In this document: piece after piece, positions 10,290-20,664 of the stretch
Numbering within the stretch: position 1 is the first letter of the stretch
Layout of the letters: the number at the start of each line of letters is the position of its first letter
Position numbers and translations under genes: made by a program
The notes under the pieces: model-generated
Seen by the model: only the letters and a program-made list of their open reading frames with translations
Told to the model about the DNA's origin: nothing
The model's database searches: none
Assembly: GCA_009746045.1 (NCBI GenBank)
Contig: RPFO01000079.1
Coordinates: 4,364,271-4,428,270 of the forward strand
Length of the DNA stretch: 64,000 nucleotides
Origin: Mesostigma viride
Lineage: Eukaryota; Streptophyta; Mesostigmatophyceae; Mesostigmatales; Mesostigmataceae
Reading direction: 5' to 3'

Positions 10290-13200
10290 ACAACAATTCT
10301 GCTGCGTGCATTGCTGCTGTGTTGCGTAGCGGCTTGTGCACAGACATTGTTACGCCTGCGGCAACGCGGGACCATGAACCCCACGACCAGTAATGCTGGT
10401 ACTATGCAAGCTGGACTCATGCACGTCGACCGTGACGATGGGGGGTCACTGGCCACACCAGGTGAAGTCCTTTCCTTGACTGCTGTTGCTGCACGCTTGC
10501 ATCATGTGTTAGGCCATGGGACCCACGCTATCCGTTTTGCACGGGCACTGGCACCGGGGACTAAGTTGGCTAGCACGGTGCAGTCCATGTACAGTGGTTG
10601 TCACCAGTGTCAGTCCACTGCGCCTAAGCGTGCACGTAGGCATGTCAAACACCCACCCCTTGAGCGTGGTCACTTGGTGTGTGACATTTTGTTCCAGGAC
10701 CAGGCTGTCTACTTGCTGGGAATAGACAGATTTTCCCATTTTGTTTCAGTTGTCCCACTCAAGTCACAGCATGTTGGGGACCTCCTTGAGGGGATAGACC
10801 TGTTGGACTCCATGTTTAGCATGGTTACAGGGATGCAGTTTGATCAGCAATTCAAGTGGGCTGCCAAGGAACCTGGATATGAGTTTGTGGGAACAGTGGG
10901 GCGTGAGGACCACGAGTCACAAGGGATAGCGGAGAGAGCGGTACAGGAGTTTAAGCTGCTTGCTACCCGACGTGGGGACCACATGCCACACAGTGAATTC
11001 TCTAGTCGGCTCTTGTGGGCACTTGCCGTGTGTCGAAGTTTGAACAACCGTGTGCTGATGTCGACACAGGATGGGGTGTTGGTGACTGCCGAGGGTTTGC
11101 AGTTTGGCCAATATCACGATGTGGTGGTGGATGTGTACAAAGACCACCTAGCATCCCGTTTTCAGCGCCTTGTCCAGTTGGATAGGCGACGTGGGGCTTA
11201 TGAGCCCAGTGTGGGGCATGATGTTTGGCTGCACAAGGAAGGTGCCCTGGGTAAGCGTGGCAGGTGGCTTGGTCCAGCCAAGGTAATTTCTTGTGATGCT
11301 GCTATGCGTAAATGCGTGGTGGACTATGAGGGCACTGAGGTCACTATGGCTTGGAATAGGGTGAAGCCCTACATGCGTGATGTGGAGGCTTGGTCTAGAG
11401 TGTTGGAGTTGTACTCCGACCCTAGCAGGCTCTCTAGCACTGTGACTCCTCCTTCCTCTTCGGCTCCTGTATGTGACAATGCAGGGGACAGTGGTACTAG
11501 CGCGCCTAGTGGGGAAGCTGAGTTGGAGTTGCAGAGTGGGGACTATGATGATGATGTTGCTGTGGTAGCACACCACTTACACACCCTAGGGGTAGAACAG
11601 GCAGAGAGCTTGCGCGACAGCTTGCCTAACCTCCCCCCTTCTGGCGTTGGTCGGGAGGATCCCTGCGTTGGTAGGGATAGTACTCAGGGCAGTTCCTGTC
11701 TTGAGCGCCCAAGCCGTAAGGGCTTTCTCACCCTTGCTGTAGAAAGGTTGATGCGTAAACCTCCTACAGACGCTTTGCAAAATCCCGTCAAGGCAGCGAT
11801 GGTATCCGCATTTGGTACCCTGGGTGATCAGCATGGTATGAGGATGTTGGTAGATACGCAGGCGAGAACCTCCATTGTCTCATCCCTGCACTACAATCCT
11901 GTGAGACCCTCAGTGCACTGGGAGTGTGTGACTGATTTTGCTGGCTCAACGAAGTTCCCTGTCCTTGGTGTCATTGATGTCAATGTGATGGGGGTGCTAG
12001 TTGAGTTTTGCGTGGTGGAAGGGTATAGTGGTCCACCAATCCTTGGTCAGAACTTCCTTGTACGGGAGGATGTCTGGGTCAACTCCACCTGCTTGCGGCG
12101 GGAGGGGCATGCTGATCTGCCTCTTGAGGACTATGCTGTCATGTCTGACTGCCAACTTGTTGCTGTCATAGGCAACATTCGGCACGTGAACTATGCCCGT
12201 GAGAGTGATGTGCCGTTGGTAACTCAGTTGTTGCTTCCTAAACGTCCTAGCTTGGCTAGTCTCGGCATTGGACGTCATGATGTTGCTACCCAAAGCCCTA
12301 TCTCTTACCATGATGCTGACGTGGAGTGTCAAACGGAGGAGGGGCTAGATGGGTGGACTAAGGCCATTATTGCGTCAGGTGAAAGGTGGCTTGCATACCG
12401 TGCTGTTGAACCGGTTGATGAAGTGCCCAGTGGTGCTCGCCTTTTGCGCCACAAGTGGACTTTGGAGCGTAAGTTGGTGCCTGACACAACAACTAGGGTG
12501 CCTTTTGTTCGCCCGGTGGTCCTAGAATTTTCAGGTACTAGTGATCTTCCGGACAATGCCATCTCAGCACCTGGGTTGATCAAGGATAATTGGCGCATGG
12601 TCCTGTCCTTCTACCTAGGCCAGCTCAACAAGGGACTTCCGTATGAGTCAGCCCTCATGGATTTCAGCAAAGCTTTTTTGAATGGTGATCCCAAGCTCGC
12701 TGAGAATGTGTGGGCTGGCACGACCCGCTTGTATGTGCGCTGTCCTCCCTTGTGGCAGCCTATCATGGGCAAGAAGTTTCTCCGTCTCTTGAAGGGTGTT
12801 GACGGTACTGTGACAGGTCCTCGGATTTGGCGCCTTTGCCTCGAGCGTCTTTTGCTTGATGTGATGCACATGTACTATCATGACCTGGACCCCTCTCTGT
12901 TTGTTGGCTCATGGGAGGGGCAGCCAGTTTTTGTGTTCATTCATGTCGATGATGTGGACTGCATGGGCCCCACACCGTGGCTAGACTGGTTTTGTGCCAC
13001 TGTTGCTCAGCACTTCCCGGTCGGCAAGGTCATTCGCCGCGTCTTGGACAAGTATGTCAAGTTCTGTGGCGTCGACACTATGCTCACCAAGGATGCCTCT
13101 GGCAGATATGTGATGAAGCTGCGTGCAGCGGGGGACTATGTTCAGGAGCTCATCACTCAGCTTTCATCCCTTACTAGTCAGTATATTCAGCCTGCTGAGT

Positions 13201-13876
13201 GTGGTTCTCTGCGGGGTAAGCTGAACTGGCTGGTCTCTACCGTTCCCCTGACTTGGCGGTGCTTGCTCGGTTGCCAGATGACTTGATGTGCTCTCTTTCC
13301 CGCAATGTCATGTGTAAGTACATTTCTGCCTCCCCTGGGTTGGTCTTACATGGGGTGGACTATGAGCGGCCTATTCACTTGTCCGCGTATTGTGATAGCA
13401 GTTTGGATAGTGCTAATATCTCTAAGCTCCGTGGGCGCTGTGCCGCTGTGGTGCTTTTGAGTAATTCTGCCACTGTCCATGTCCCTGAATCTTCCCCTTC
13501 ACCCTTTGCGTGGTTTTCTCGCTTACATCGGCGGGTGTATGTGGGTAGTGACACTGCAGAGGCTCGTGCCTTCTGCGAGACTGCTGAGGAGTTGATGTAT
13601 TTCCGTGCGGTTCTTCGGTGGTGTTTGAAGTTTTGCCGTGTCATTCCACAGGTTGATACCACCATCTTCACGGATTCGCAGTCGCTGATTGACTTTTTGG
13701 CTGATCCTTATGCGCGCACGCGCAAGCTCGACTTCCTTCGTGCCAAAGAATATAGTGATGCTGTTTCGCTGTACCATGTTCGCGACAATGATAACATTTC
13801 AGATGCTTTGACCAAGCTGTATGCCAAGGCTAGGCCTCAGTATGACAAGCTTCGTCTAGTTCAGGCGACACTTTAA
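10290..13876 (+). pseudogene. Copia-type pol polyprotein (integrase, protease-like, RT, RNase H), one frameshift
   Basis: Open from 10290 after the third in-frame TAG. In order it shows a zinc-binding HHCC region (LHHVLGHGTH ... GCHQCQ), an integrase core with CDILF and HESQGIAERA, and an SH3-like basic segment (GRWLGPAKVI). Next comes a retropepsin-like stretch with LVDTQART and PPILGQNFL. The RT follows with MDFSKAFLNG and the catalytic HVDD (usually YVDD), then Copia RNase H with DTAEARAF, FTDSQSL and NISDALTK. The frame breaks near 13250 and continues in another frame at about 13253-13876. The product would copy and integrate the element. The protease lying after integrase, with DTQA in place of DTGA/DSGA, is unusual for Copia. 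Confidence 0.8.
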
Positions 13877-14099
13877 ATTGTCCCTGTCTGATTTCAGGGT
13901 TACATCTTGCCCTGACTGATGTGTGTTCACCCTAAACACATATTATTGCAACTGGGGTAGTTTACATTCCCACCCTTGCATGAAGTAGCCTAGAATGTAT
14001 TAAAAGCCATCATATGCCCCTTCTCAGGGCTATGTGCTACATCTACTCCCAACGGAGTGATGTTGATAATTAATTAATTAATTAATGCATGGAGCTCCC

Positions 14100-15712
14100 C
14101 TCTCGGACAGTGGCACAAGTAGCACTTACACCTTACTCCCAGCCGCTCACCCTCATGCCCATGCTAGCAACAAGAACAAATGCATGGCCCCCATCCCAAC
14201 GTAAGGTGCATCACATTGATGGCCCTGCCATCACCTAGCAGTGTGCCACCCCTCTCCACCTCAACCTACTCTGAAAGGCCAGGGCCCCAACAAACCTTTC
14301 AAGACATAGCAATCCTCAAAGAAGGCCACCCCTCAAAGAAGGCGAGGCAGTTTAGGTCTAGGGGGGCTTTGGGTAAGCTAAAAGATGATAGAGTTCACTA
14401 ACACAGGCCACGGCAACGACAACCTGCTTCACCCGCTGCATCCATACATCACAAGCCATAAACTGCACAGCCTGGCATGATTGCCTAAGGGGCACGTGAT
14501 CCAAGATGCCCTTCAGGCTCACCCCAGCACACCGGCCCATCCTCACCACCCCACTGGTCATGAATAGTCATCTACATGCAGTGGCATCAAACTCCTCTAG
14601 GACAGAGTGCAGTGAAGGCAACATAGACGTCCTGACACAATTCAATAAGAACGTGGCTGCTACCTACTGCCCTTAAAAAACAATGTCGATTGCTTGCACA
14701 CATACGCATTCAATTCTTCAAACAAGCATGCCAACACCTTCACAGCACATCCCAAGGTTGACATCTGATCGAGCTTTGTCAACAAGCACTTCATGACTTC
14801 CTGATGCAAACTTAGCTGTCAAGCCAGGAGGAGGAAAGCTAGTTAAAGGGGTGAGATAGACCACCCCACAGCACCTTCCTGCACCAAAACCATGACAATA
14901 TCATCCAGAGCTTGCTAAATACGTACAGCTAACCGGTAGCGGGCCACCTTGCAGTCCAGGTTCAGCGCGAACATCTCGTATCAGCACCAGGTGGAGATGG
15001 CGGACGCAAACCCACAATGCTATAAAAGCGAGTCATAAGACTATTTCGGGGAGCGGTGAACGGCTTGGAACACCGAAGGTATGCCGCGACAAAAGCCTGA
15101 AGTTTTTCTCGGAAATACACGCCTGGATGTGGATTAGGGCACCGTTGTCGTGCTTGTGCTTGCGTTGCGAGCAGGCAACCAGTGTTTCTTGCAGTGTCGA
15201 GCAGTAACAGATGATGGTGGCGCGAGAGCAATATGTGACTTTTAAATCATGGCTACACAGCTTACACCTCCGCAGGCATGTTGGAACAAGCCCCGCCATG
15301 CCGTGAGCCGAAAAAAAAGGAAGAAACGACTCAAGCAAGGACGGTCGTAAACGTCACTGAAAACAGCAAAATCTGACCTGCCGCGGCAGGTAATGCGACA
15401 GCCTGGAAAATGTGATTCGTTTCTCGAAAAACTGATTAGCGCTCGTGAAAGTAGACTTGAAGCCCATTCGGATTCGACCTTTTGGGAATTGCGAGCTTCC
15501 AACAAAAAAGTTCCCCCCACAATTAATAAACATGCATTTTCGCTGCCAATTCCAGATCTGGCCGACACAAAAAATCAGCGTCTCAGTTTGCGAATTATTT
15601 TGACGCATGAACATACGCGAGTAATATCTACCATGCATGCATCATCGCAAAGCAGGAGAGTTTATGCGTCGTTTCCATCCATCGCAGCGACAACATTCAT
15701 AATTGACTTTGG
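14100..15712. other. Intergenic stretch
   Basis: Between two retroelement insertions. Open frames on both strands lack motifs and overlap each other freely. I see no supportable gene, RNA or ordered repeat. Confidence 0.4.
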
Positions 15713-15721
15713 ACTGATATT

Positions 15722-17571
15722 ACCCCATTGAGCCCCCGCAGGCGCCCACCAGCGAGACGGACTACCTGGTCCCACCGCTCTCCGGCCCCTTGGTGGACGC
15801 CCCCCACGACGAGTGGACTCCCAAGGAATGGGCTGCTGCCATCTCCACCCTCCGCAATGATGCTGCCATGGGAGTGGACAATATTTCACCGGAGCTTGAG
15901 CCTTTCCTCCGGGGTGTTTGCAACCGGATTCTACGAGATGGCCTCCCCCCGCCGACGTATTGGAAGACCGCTGTCCGGGTCATGCTGTACAAGGGCAAGG
16001 GGTCCGCCGCGGATACCGGCAACTACCGCGGCGTCTGCCTCCAAAGCTGCGTGCTGAAAGTCTTCATGCGTCTCCTGCTGAACCGCATGCGCGCCAGCCT
16101 CGATCCCCACCTAGGTGAGTCCCAGATGGGCTTCCGTGTTGGTCGCAATTGTGTTATGGTCACTATTACCGCGCGCCGCCTGATCGAGGAAGTGGGCCGC
16201 CTGGCCCCCGGCCTCTTGTTGCCATTGCTATTGATCTTCGTGGATTACACCAAGGCACTCGATACGGTTATATGGGGTGCCCTGTGGGTGGTCCTTCACC
16301 TGTTCAGTGTCCCATCGTACATCGTTGAGATCATCCGCCAGTTCTATGAAGGGTCCCAAGCCCAGGTCCGTACCGCCGACGGCGTCACTCCGGCGTTTCC
16401 CCTGCACACCGGGGTGTGGCAGGGCTGTGTGCTCTCCCCATATCTATTCATCATTATGGTGGACTATATTATGCGGCGTGCACAAGCCCGCTTTGCCCGG
16501 GTGGAGGGGCGCCCGCCAGGGATCGAGGTCACGGAGTACGCCAGCTACGGCGGGGTTGACCCACCCTACCGCCTGAGCGATCTGATCTACGCTGATGACA
16601 CGACACTCATGGAAACCCCAGAGTCAGCCCAACTGTGGCTAGACAGCTTATCACTGGAAGCGCGGGCGGTGGGGCTTATGATCAGCAAGAAAACGGAGGT
16701 CATGGCCATCGGCTTCCCTGCTGGGATAGCCCCACCCACCCTCCTCTTGCTAGACGGCAGCCCCGTCCCCCCGGCGACTCACTTCAAGCTCCTTGGCAGC
16801 TGGCTTCCCTCCACGGCCGACGACATCAACACCCGCATTGGCCAGGCCTGGGCGGCCCTCCGCCGCCTCGACAGGTTCTGGACCTGTCGCTACCTGAGTG
16901 AGCGACGCAAGCGCATTCTGTTCAAGGCCCTTGTCCTCAGCATCCTCCTTTATGGCTGCGAGGCGTGGACCCTGGACCAGGCGCTGAGCCAGCAGCTTGA
17001 CGGCACCGTCACTCGAATGCTCCGTCATATCCTCGGCGTCCGCTACCAAGAACGCCGCACCCGGGCCGAGCTCTACTGCGAGCTCCCTCTTGTCACCCAT
17101 ACCATCCGACACCGCCGCCTCCTCTTTGCCGGCCATCTTGCCCGCACAGACCAGGTGAATACCGATGTGGGCCCTGCCGGGGGGCTTAAGACGGGCCAAC
17201 CAGGTAGACACCTCCTCCTATGGCAGGGTCCCCTTGTCCCATCGCAACCCACTGGCAAACTTGCGCGCGCCGGGCACCGGCGCGGCGCGACCCGGACCTA
17301 TGTGACACAACTGCTTGAAGATGCAGGGCTTCTGGGACTATCCGTACTCCGCGCCCGCATGATTGACAAGGAGAAATGGGCTGCCATCTGCGATAAGCAC
17401 CTCCCCGAGGGGTATGCTCCTGTTTTCTCCCCACGGGCCCCGCGGCCCGTTGCTAGCCAGGGTAGAAGTCCGCAGGTGGAGGTTATTGGTCCTGAGGATA
17501 GCCGCTACATTACCGCCTCGTCTGCCACTACAGTAGAGGACAGCTCAGACGAGGATTACATCCCCATCTAG
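15722..17571 (+). CDS. Non-LTR (LINE) reverse transcriptase, N-terminally truncated
   Basis: An uninterrupted frame of about 615 codons running from the insertion boundary to TAG at 17569-17571. RT motifs appear in order: NYRGVCLQSCVLKVF, the A box FVDYTKALDTV, the B box GVWQGCVLSPYLF, the catalytic YADDTTL, and TEVMAIG. A thumb/C-terminal region follows with FKLLGSWLP, LYGCEAWTLDQ, RRLLFAGHLARTDQVN and PGRHLLLWQG. The C-terminus is acidic (SSDEDYIP). Endonuclease and upstream parts are missing because the copy is 5'-truncated, so it has no native start. This enzyme class nicks DNA and primes cDNA synthesis on element RNA. Homologous C-terminal pieces occur at 0.7, 3.7-4.3, 19.1, 55.4-57.1 and 57.6-58.4 kb. 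Confidence 0.88.
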
Positions 17572-17576
17572 TGCTT

Positions 17577-18278
17577 GTCTCTCGCCTTAACCAGGTGGAG
17601 GGCAAGTGTGGCGTGCTCCTGAAGAAGCTTGAGGCCATCACCGCCCTCACCGAGGCCCTGGCCACACAGGTCCCCAAGATAGCGGAGCAGACGGCCACCA
17701 TTGCATCCCAGCCACCCCGGCAGGATGCTGGCGACCTCCCGCCGCTCTCCTACGCGGACCTGCTGCGGTCAGCGACCGCCTCCACCACCGACGCCATCGC
17801 CACAAAGCTCCAGGAGCTGGAGGACCACCGCCAAGCCCAGCAACGGGAGGTCACCGACCGCGCTCGCCGCGAGTGCCGAGTGGTGCTACGTCGCTTCCCC
17901 CAGAAGCCAGGTGAGACGTCAAACTCTCTTGCTGACGAGCTCAAGAACCAGCTTCTTACCCTCATGGGCCTGGTAGGTGAGGTAGAACTGCGTGGGTGCC
18001 ACCGCCTTCCCCACTCACGGGACAAGGCGGCTCCCCCACCAGTCCTACTCACCTTCCCCTCCCCTGAGGATAAGCAGCGGTTCCTCTCTCGTCGCAAGCG
18101 GTTGCACGACCTCACCTGGACGCTGGATGACGACCTCACCCCCGCTCAGCAACAGCAGCGACGCGACCTGTGGCCGGAATACCTCCGCCATAAGCAGGAC
18201 CCCCAGAAGCCCAAGGTGTACTGGAGGGGCGGGGACCTGATGATCAACCACAAGATGTGGACGCCCCCAGCGGGCTAG
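17577..18278 (+). CDS. ORF1-type RNA-binding-like protein, 5'-truncated but open
   Basis: About 233 codons remain open from the insertion boundary to TAG at 18276-18278; the original start is lost. The N-terminal part is coiled-coil-like (QVEGKCGVLLKKLEAI ... LATQVPKIAEQ). A conserved core follows with ECRVVLRRFPQKPGET, GLVGEVELRGCHRLPHSRD and VLLTFPSPEDKQRFLSRRKR. It ends in a basic C-terminal domain with TPAQQQQRRDLWPEYL and the closing KVYWRGGDLMINHKMW. The layout recalls L1 ORF1p: coiled coil, RRM-like domain, C-terminal domain. It shares this core with the copies at 7.9-8.3, 31.6-31.9, 44.6-45.3 and 55.0-55.4 kb. It is likely a nucleic-acid chaperone for element RNA. Confidence 0.75.
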   Translation, partial: VSRLNQVEGKCGVLLKKLEAITALTEALATQVPKIAEQTATIASQPPRQDAGDLPPLSYADLLRSATASTTDAIATKLQELEDHRQAQQREVTDRARRECRVVLRRFPQKPGETSNSLADELKNQLLTLMGLVGEVELRGCHRLPHSRDKAAPPPVLLTFPSPEDKQRFLSRRKRLHDLTWTLDDDLTPAQQQQRRDLWPEYLRHKQDPQKPKVYWRGGDLMINHKMWTPPAG

Positions 18279-18628
18279 AATAGCAATAGCCCTAGCTTGT
18301 AACCAAGGCAGCCATGCCTAGAATGTTGCCTAGCTGTGCCAACACACCTAGTCACGTGCCGCCAACGCACGGTACACAACCAGCCATAGCCTTAGCCTAC
18401 GGTCCTAGTACAGCCATGCTACCAGGGCTATGTTCAGATTACTTGCCCACGCTCCTTGCTATGATATGCTCACATGGGTCTTATTGCACCCACAGTTTGC
18501 CGGATCGTTAGCCTGTCCTTTTAGCTAGCCGCGCCCGATTGCAGCTGTGGCATGCCTTTGGCATGAAGGAGACTGGGGGTCTCTGCCCTTTCTCCTGTAG
18601 TGCACACACAGGGATTAAAAGCACTTCG

Positions 18629-18657
18629 GTGCTCCGTGACTCCCCAACGGGAGCACG
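18629..18657 (+). other. 3'-terminal hairpin of the ORF1-only element
   Basis: GTGCTCC and GGAGCAC form a 7-bp stem around GTGACTCCCCAACG, directly before the TTAA-rich tail. The same hairpin ends the RT-bearing fragment at 19052-19720 and the copy at about 32840-32867. A shared RNA hairpin at the 3' end is the expected recognition signal for a LINE RT. Confidence 0.75.
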
Positions 18658-18821
18658 AGTTTAATTAATTAATTAATTAATCTAGTGCTTAACGGTTGGG
18701 GGATGATGCAGACGATATTTGTTTAAACTTTTGTGTAATTATTTTTCTAATGAGATTAGCATAGTACTCCGTGGCATGCCTTTGCGCATGACACGCAAGT
18801 ACTTACTTACTTACTGATATT

Positions 18822-19044
18822 CCGGCGGACATAGGGTCGACAGCCATGCGAGGTGGAATTTTTCTGGTCCCGTCGTCCTCAACGCGACGCGTTCGCGCCA
18901 AAATTCCCAGGATCTCATGTAACCGGACAGACCGATTTTAGGTGATGTGTAATTATTTAGTCCCATGTCCCCCTCCCACTATGGACTTATGCTCACGTGA
19001 CGTCGTCACGTGTCATGTTAATTAAATGTCATGCCTGGACGCAT
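18822..19044. other. Short intergenic spacer
   Basis: Lies between two LINE insertions. No coding frame or repeat is recognised. Confidence 0.4.
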
Positions 19045-19051
19045 GGCGATG

Positions 19052-19720
19052 TTCTCACGTATGGCGCCGAGACGTGGACCCTCACCGCCGACCTGGCCCG
19101 CAAGCTGGACGGCGCGGTCACCAGCATGCTGCATTCCATTTTCAGAGTAGGATATGCTGCTCATGTCCGCAATGAGGACCTGTACCAGGGCATGCCCTAT
19201 ATCACCAGCACCATTAAGCAACGCCGCCTGCAGCTTGTAGGGCACCTAGCTCGCACCAACCAGGTAGACACCTCACGTGGCCCCCCCGCAGGACTGCGAC
19301 CAGCCCAGCCTGGCCGGCACCTCCTGACGTGGGCTGGGCCTAGTGATGTTAGACGCCGCAAGGCCCGCACCTTCAAGGAACAGCTAGTAGAGGACATGGG
19401 GGCCTCGGCCTCTCCGTGATTTGGAAGAAGATGATGGACAAGGCCAAGTGGGCCCAGGTCATAGAGGACAATGAGCCCCCCCCAGTGGGGAAGCGCCCGC
19501 GTGTGCAATCCCGCGGGAGGCACGCCAGATAGCTCCCCCTCGGGCAGCGTGCGCCTGCCTAGATAGATGTTGTAGTTAGAATGCTGTTAGATAGATGTAG
19601 TATGTAGCCAATGTAGATAGATTAGACCGGTAGGAATGCTGCACCCATCCATCCATCCATCGGGGTTAATGCTCCGTGACTCCCCAACGGGAGCACGAGT
19701 CTAATTAATTAATTAATTAA
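19052..19720 (+). mobile_element. LINE RT 3' fragment with hairpin and TTAA tail
   Basis: Target-site duplications GGCGATG lie at 19045-19051 and 19721-19727. The insert holds only the C-terminal end of an RT ORF (GAETWTLTADLARKLDGAV, RRLQLVGHLARTNQVDTS, PGRHLLTWAG), followed by a frameshift near 19410. The frame then continues with KAKWAQVIEDNEPP to a TAG at about 19531. A ~140-bp 3' region and the GTGCTCC/GGAGCAC hairpin follow. This shows that the RT family itself uses the same 3' end as the ORF1-only family. Confidence 0.85.
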
Positions 19721-19727
19721 GGCGATG

Positions 19728-20664
19728 AATAATTAATTAATAAAGATCACCTGTAAGTAGCGCGGTAATTTCAAACGCCTACAGACAAAGACTTTAAGGC
19801 TCGTCGTACAAGTGTCTGCTCTGATGTATTTAGTGTAGGCACAACAGCCAGCAACTCTTGTACGGGTCTATTGGGTTAAGTGTACGGATCTAGATATAAT
19901 CTAATGTGTAAAACAAAGACTATCCAAAACGCACTGATCAGCAACACCGATAACAAACTGTGGACCTAAATCACTGATCTGGTCATAGACTCCATGGTCA
20001 CTGATCCGGTCATAGACGTCATGGCCATCCTTGGCTTCGCCACATGCAAATGCTGCATGGTCACATCTTACCCTTGGTGGTAATAAATTACTAAATGGCA
20101 GATGAATGGTTGCTCCCTGCTCGGACCCTAGTGGATTATAGCTGAAACTTCCAGGATTGCATCTGAGGCACCTCCACGAAGCCATTGATGTTGCTTGGTT
20201 TGGGAGACAGGGGGGTATTGTCCTCTGCAGAAATAAGCCCAGTTCAGACAAGGCGTAGGCACATTCAGCAGATGTTAACAAAAGTCTCAGTGAACAGACA
20301 CAAGTCAACATTTCGCATTCAAGGCCAAGTTTTGTGTCATGGCATTCAGTTACCACCGTCCGCACAGCACTTAAAAAGCTATGCATTAGCACAAACGAAT
20401 CGAAATCTTATCATCGTTAAGCCCCCAAAACAGCTCGCTCCTAGCTACGAGCATCAGCATTCAATGGTACGGCATAATGCCAGCGTCTCTGGTTGTCTCC
20501 TTGATAGTCTACCTTCCTTGCGCTCACTTACATTTTGCGGCCAGCGGCGCCAGATATATTTCACTCAGGGGCATAATTATAATATGTTATGAGTCGTAAC
20601 TTGTGCCGACAACAACTCCCCAGTTGCTATTAACAAGCGTTCAGGTGCGCTTTGAGGTACCCTA
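19728..20664. other. Downstream flank of the C2 gene
   Basis: AT-rich sequence starting with more AATT repeats. A short internal repeat of CACTGATC-GGTCATAGAC is at about 19970-20020. A short piece matching the 3' end of the dispersed ~290-bp repeat (CTGGTTGTCTCCTTGATAG) is at about 20489. The 3' UTR of the minus-strand C2 gene should lie here. Confidence 0.4.

Larger units (their letters stand above)
8694..13953 (+). mobile_element. Copia-type retroelement without visible LTRs
   Basis: The 5.26-kb insert is bracketed by GGGGTAG at 8687-8693 and 13954-13960 (possibly 9 bp with TT). The uninserted sequence is seen in the sister copy at about 45577-45600, which fixes the junctions. It encodes gag and pol with integrase, a protease-like segment, RT and RNase H. 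No long terminal repeats are visible: only 77 bases follow pol. A 16-base perfect direct repeat, ACATATTATTGCAACT, occurs at 8946-8961 and at the very 3' end (13938-13953). At the internal copy it is followed by TGTACT, the same hexamer that lies at the element's 5' end. Confidence 0.85.
6836..14086 (+). mobile_element. ORF1-only (half-LINE type) retroelement, split by a nested Copia insertion
   Basis: Perfect 13-bp target-site duplications GCATGGAGCTCCC lie at 6823-6835 and 14087-14099. The unit has a 5' leader (6836 to about 7005), one ORF1-type coding region with a long N-terminal part, a 3' region, a hairpin (arms ACTCC/GGAGT, about 14045-14065) and an AATT-type tail. No RT is present anywhere in it. 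A Copia-type element occupies 8694-13953; without it the unit is about 2.0 kb. Compare mammalian HAL1, which also keeps ORF1 only. This is the most complete copy in the window. Confidence 0.85.
17577..18679 (+). mobile_element. ORF1-only retroelement inserted at the LINE RT stop codon
   Basis: The direct repeats ATCTAGTGCTT at 17566-17576 and 18680-18690 are its target-site duplications. The first copy contains the TAG stop of the RT gene. The insert carries only an ORF1-type frame, a ~350-bp 3' region, a hairpin (GTGCTCC/GGAGCAC, 18629-18657) and a TTAA-type tail. The apparent RT-then-ORF1 operon-like order is therefore an insertion artefact. Confidence 0.88.
15722..18812 (+). mobile_element. 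5'-truncated LINE with RT ORF, hosting a nested ORF1-only element
   Basis: Target-site duplications ACTGATATT lie at 15713-15721 and 18813-18821. The LINE begins inside the RT gene, as expected for 5' truncation during target-primed reverse transcription. It is interrupted at 17577-18679 by an ORF1-only element, and resumes with its own 3' region at 18691, ending in a (CTTA)n tail. Its 3' end therefore differs from the AATT-tailed copies. Confidence 0.85.

Noticed and set aside
17571-18278. RT and ORF1 as one two-gene LINE with overlapping TAGTG stop/start
   Set aside because: ATCTAGTGCTT repeats flank the ORF1 unit exactly, so it is a later insertion and the adjacency is accidental.
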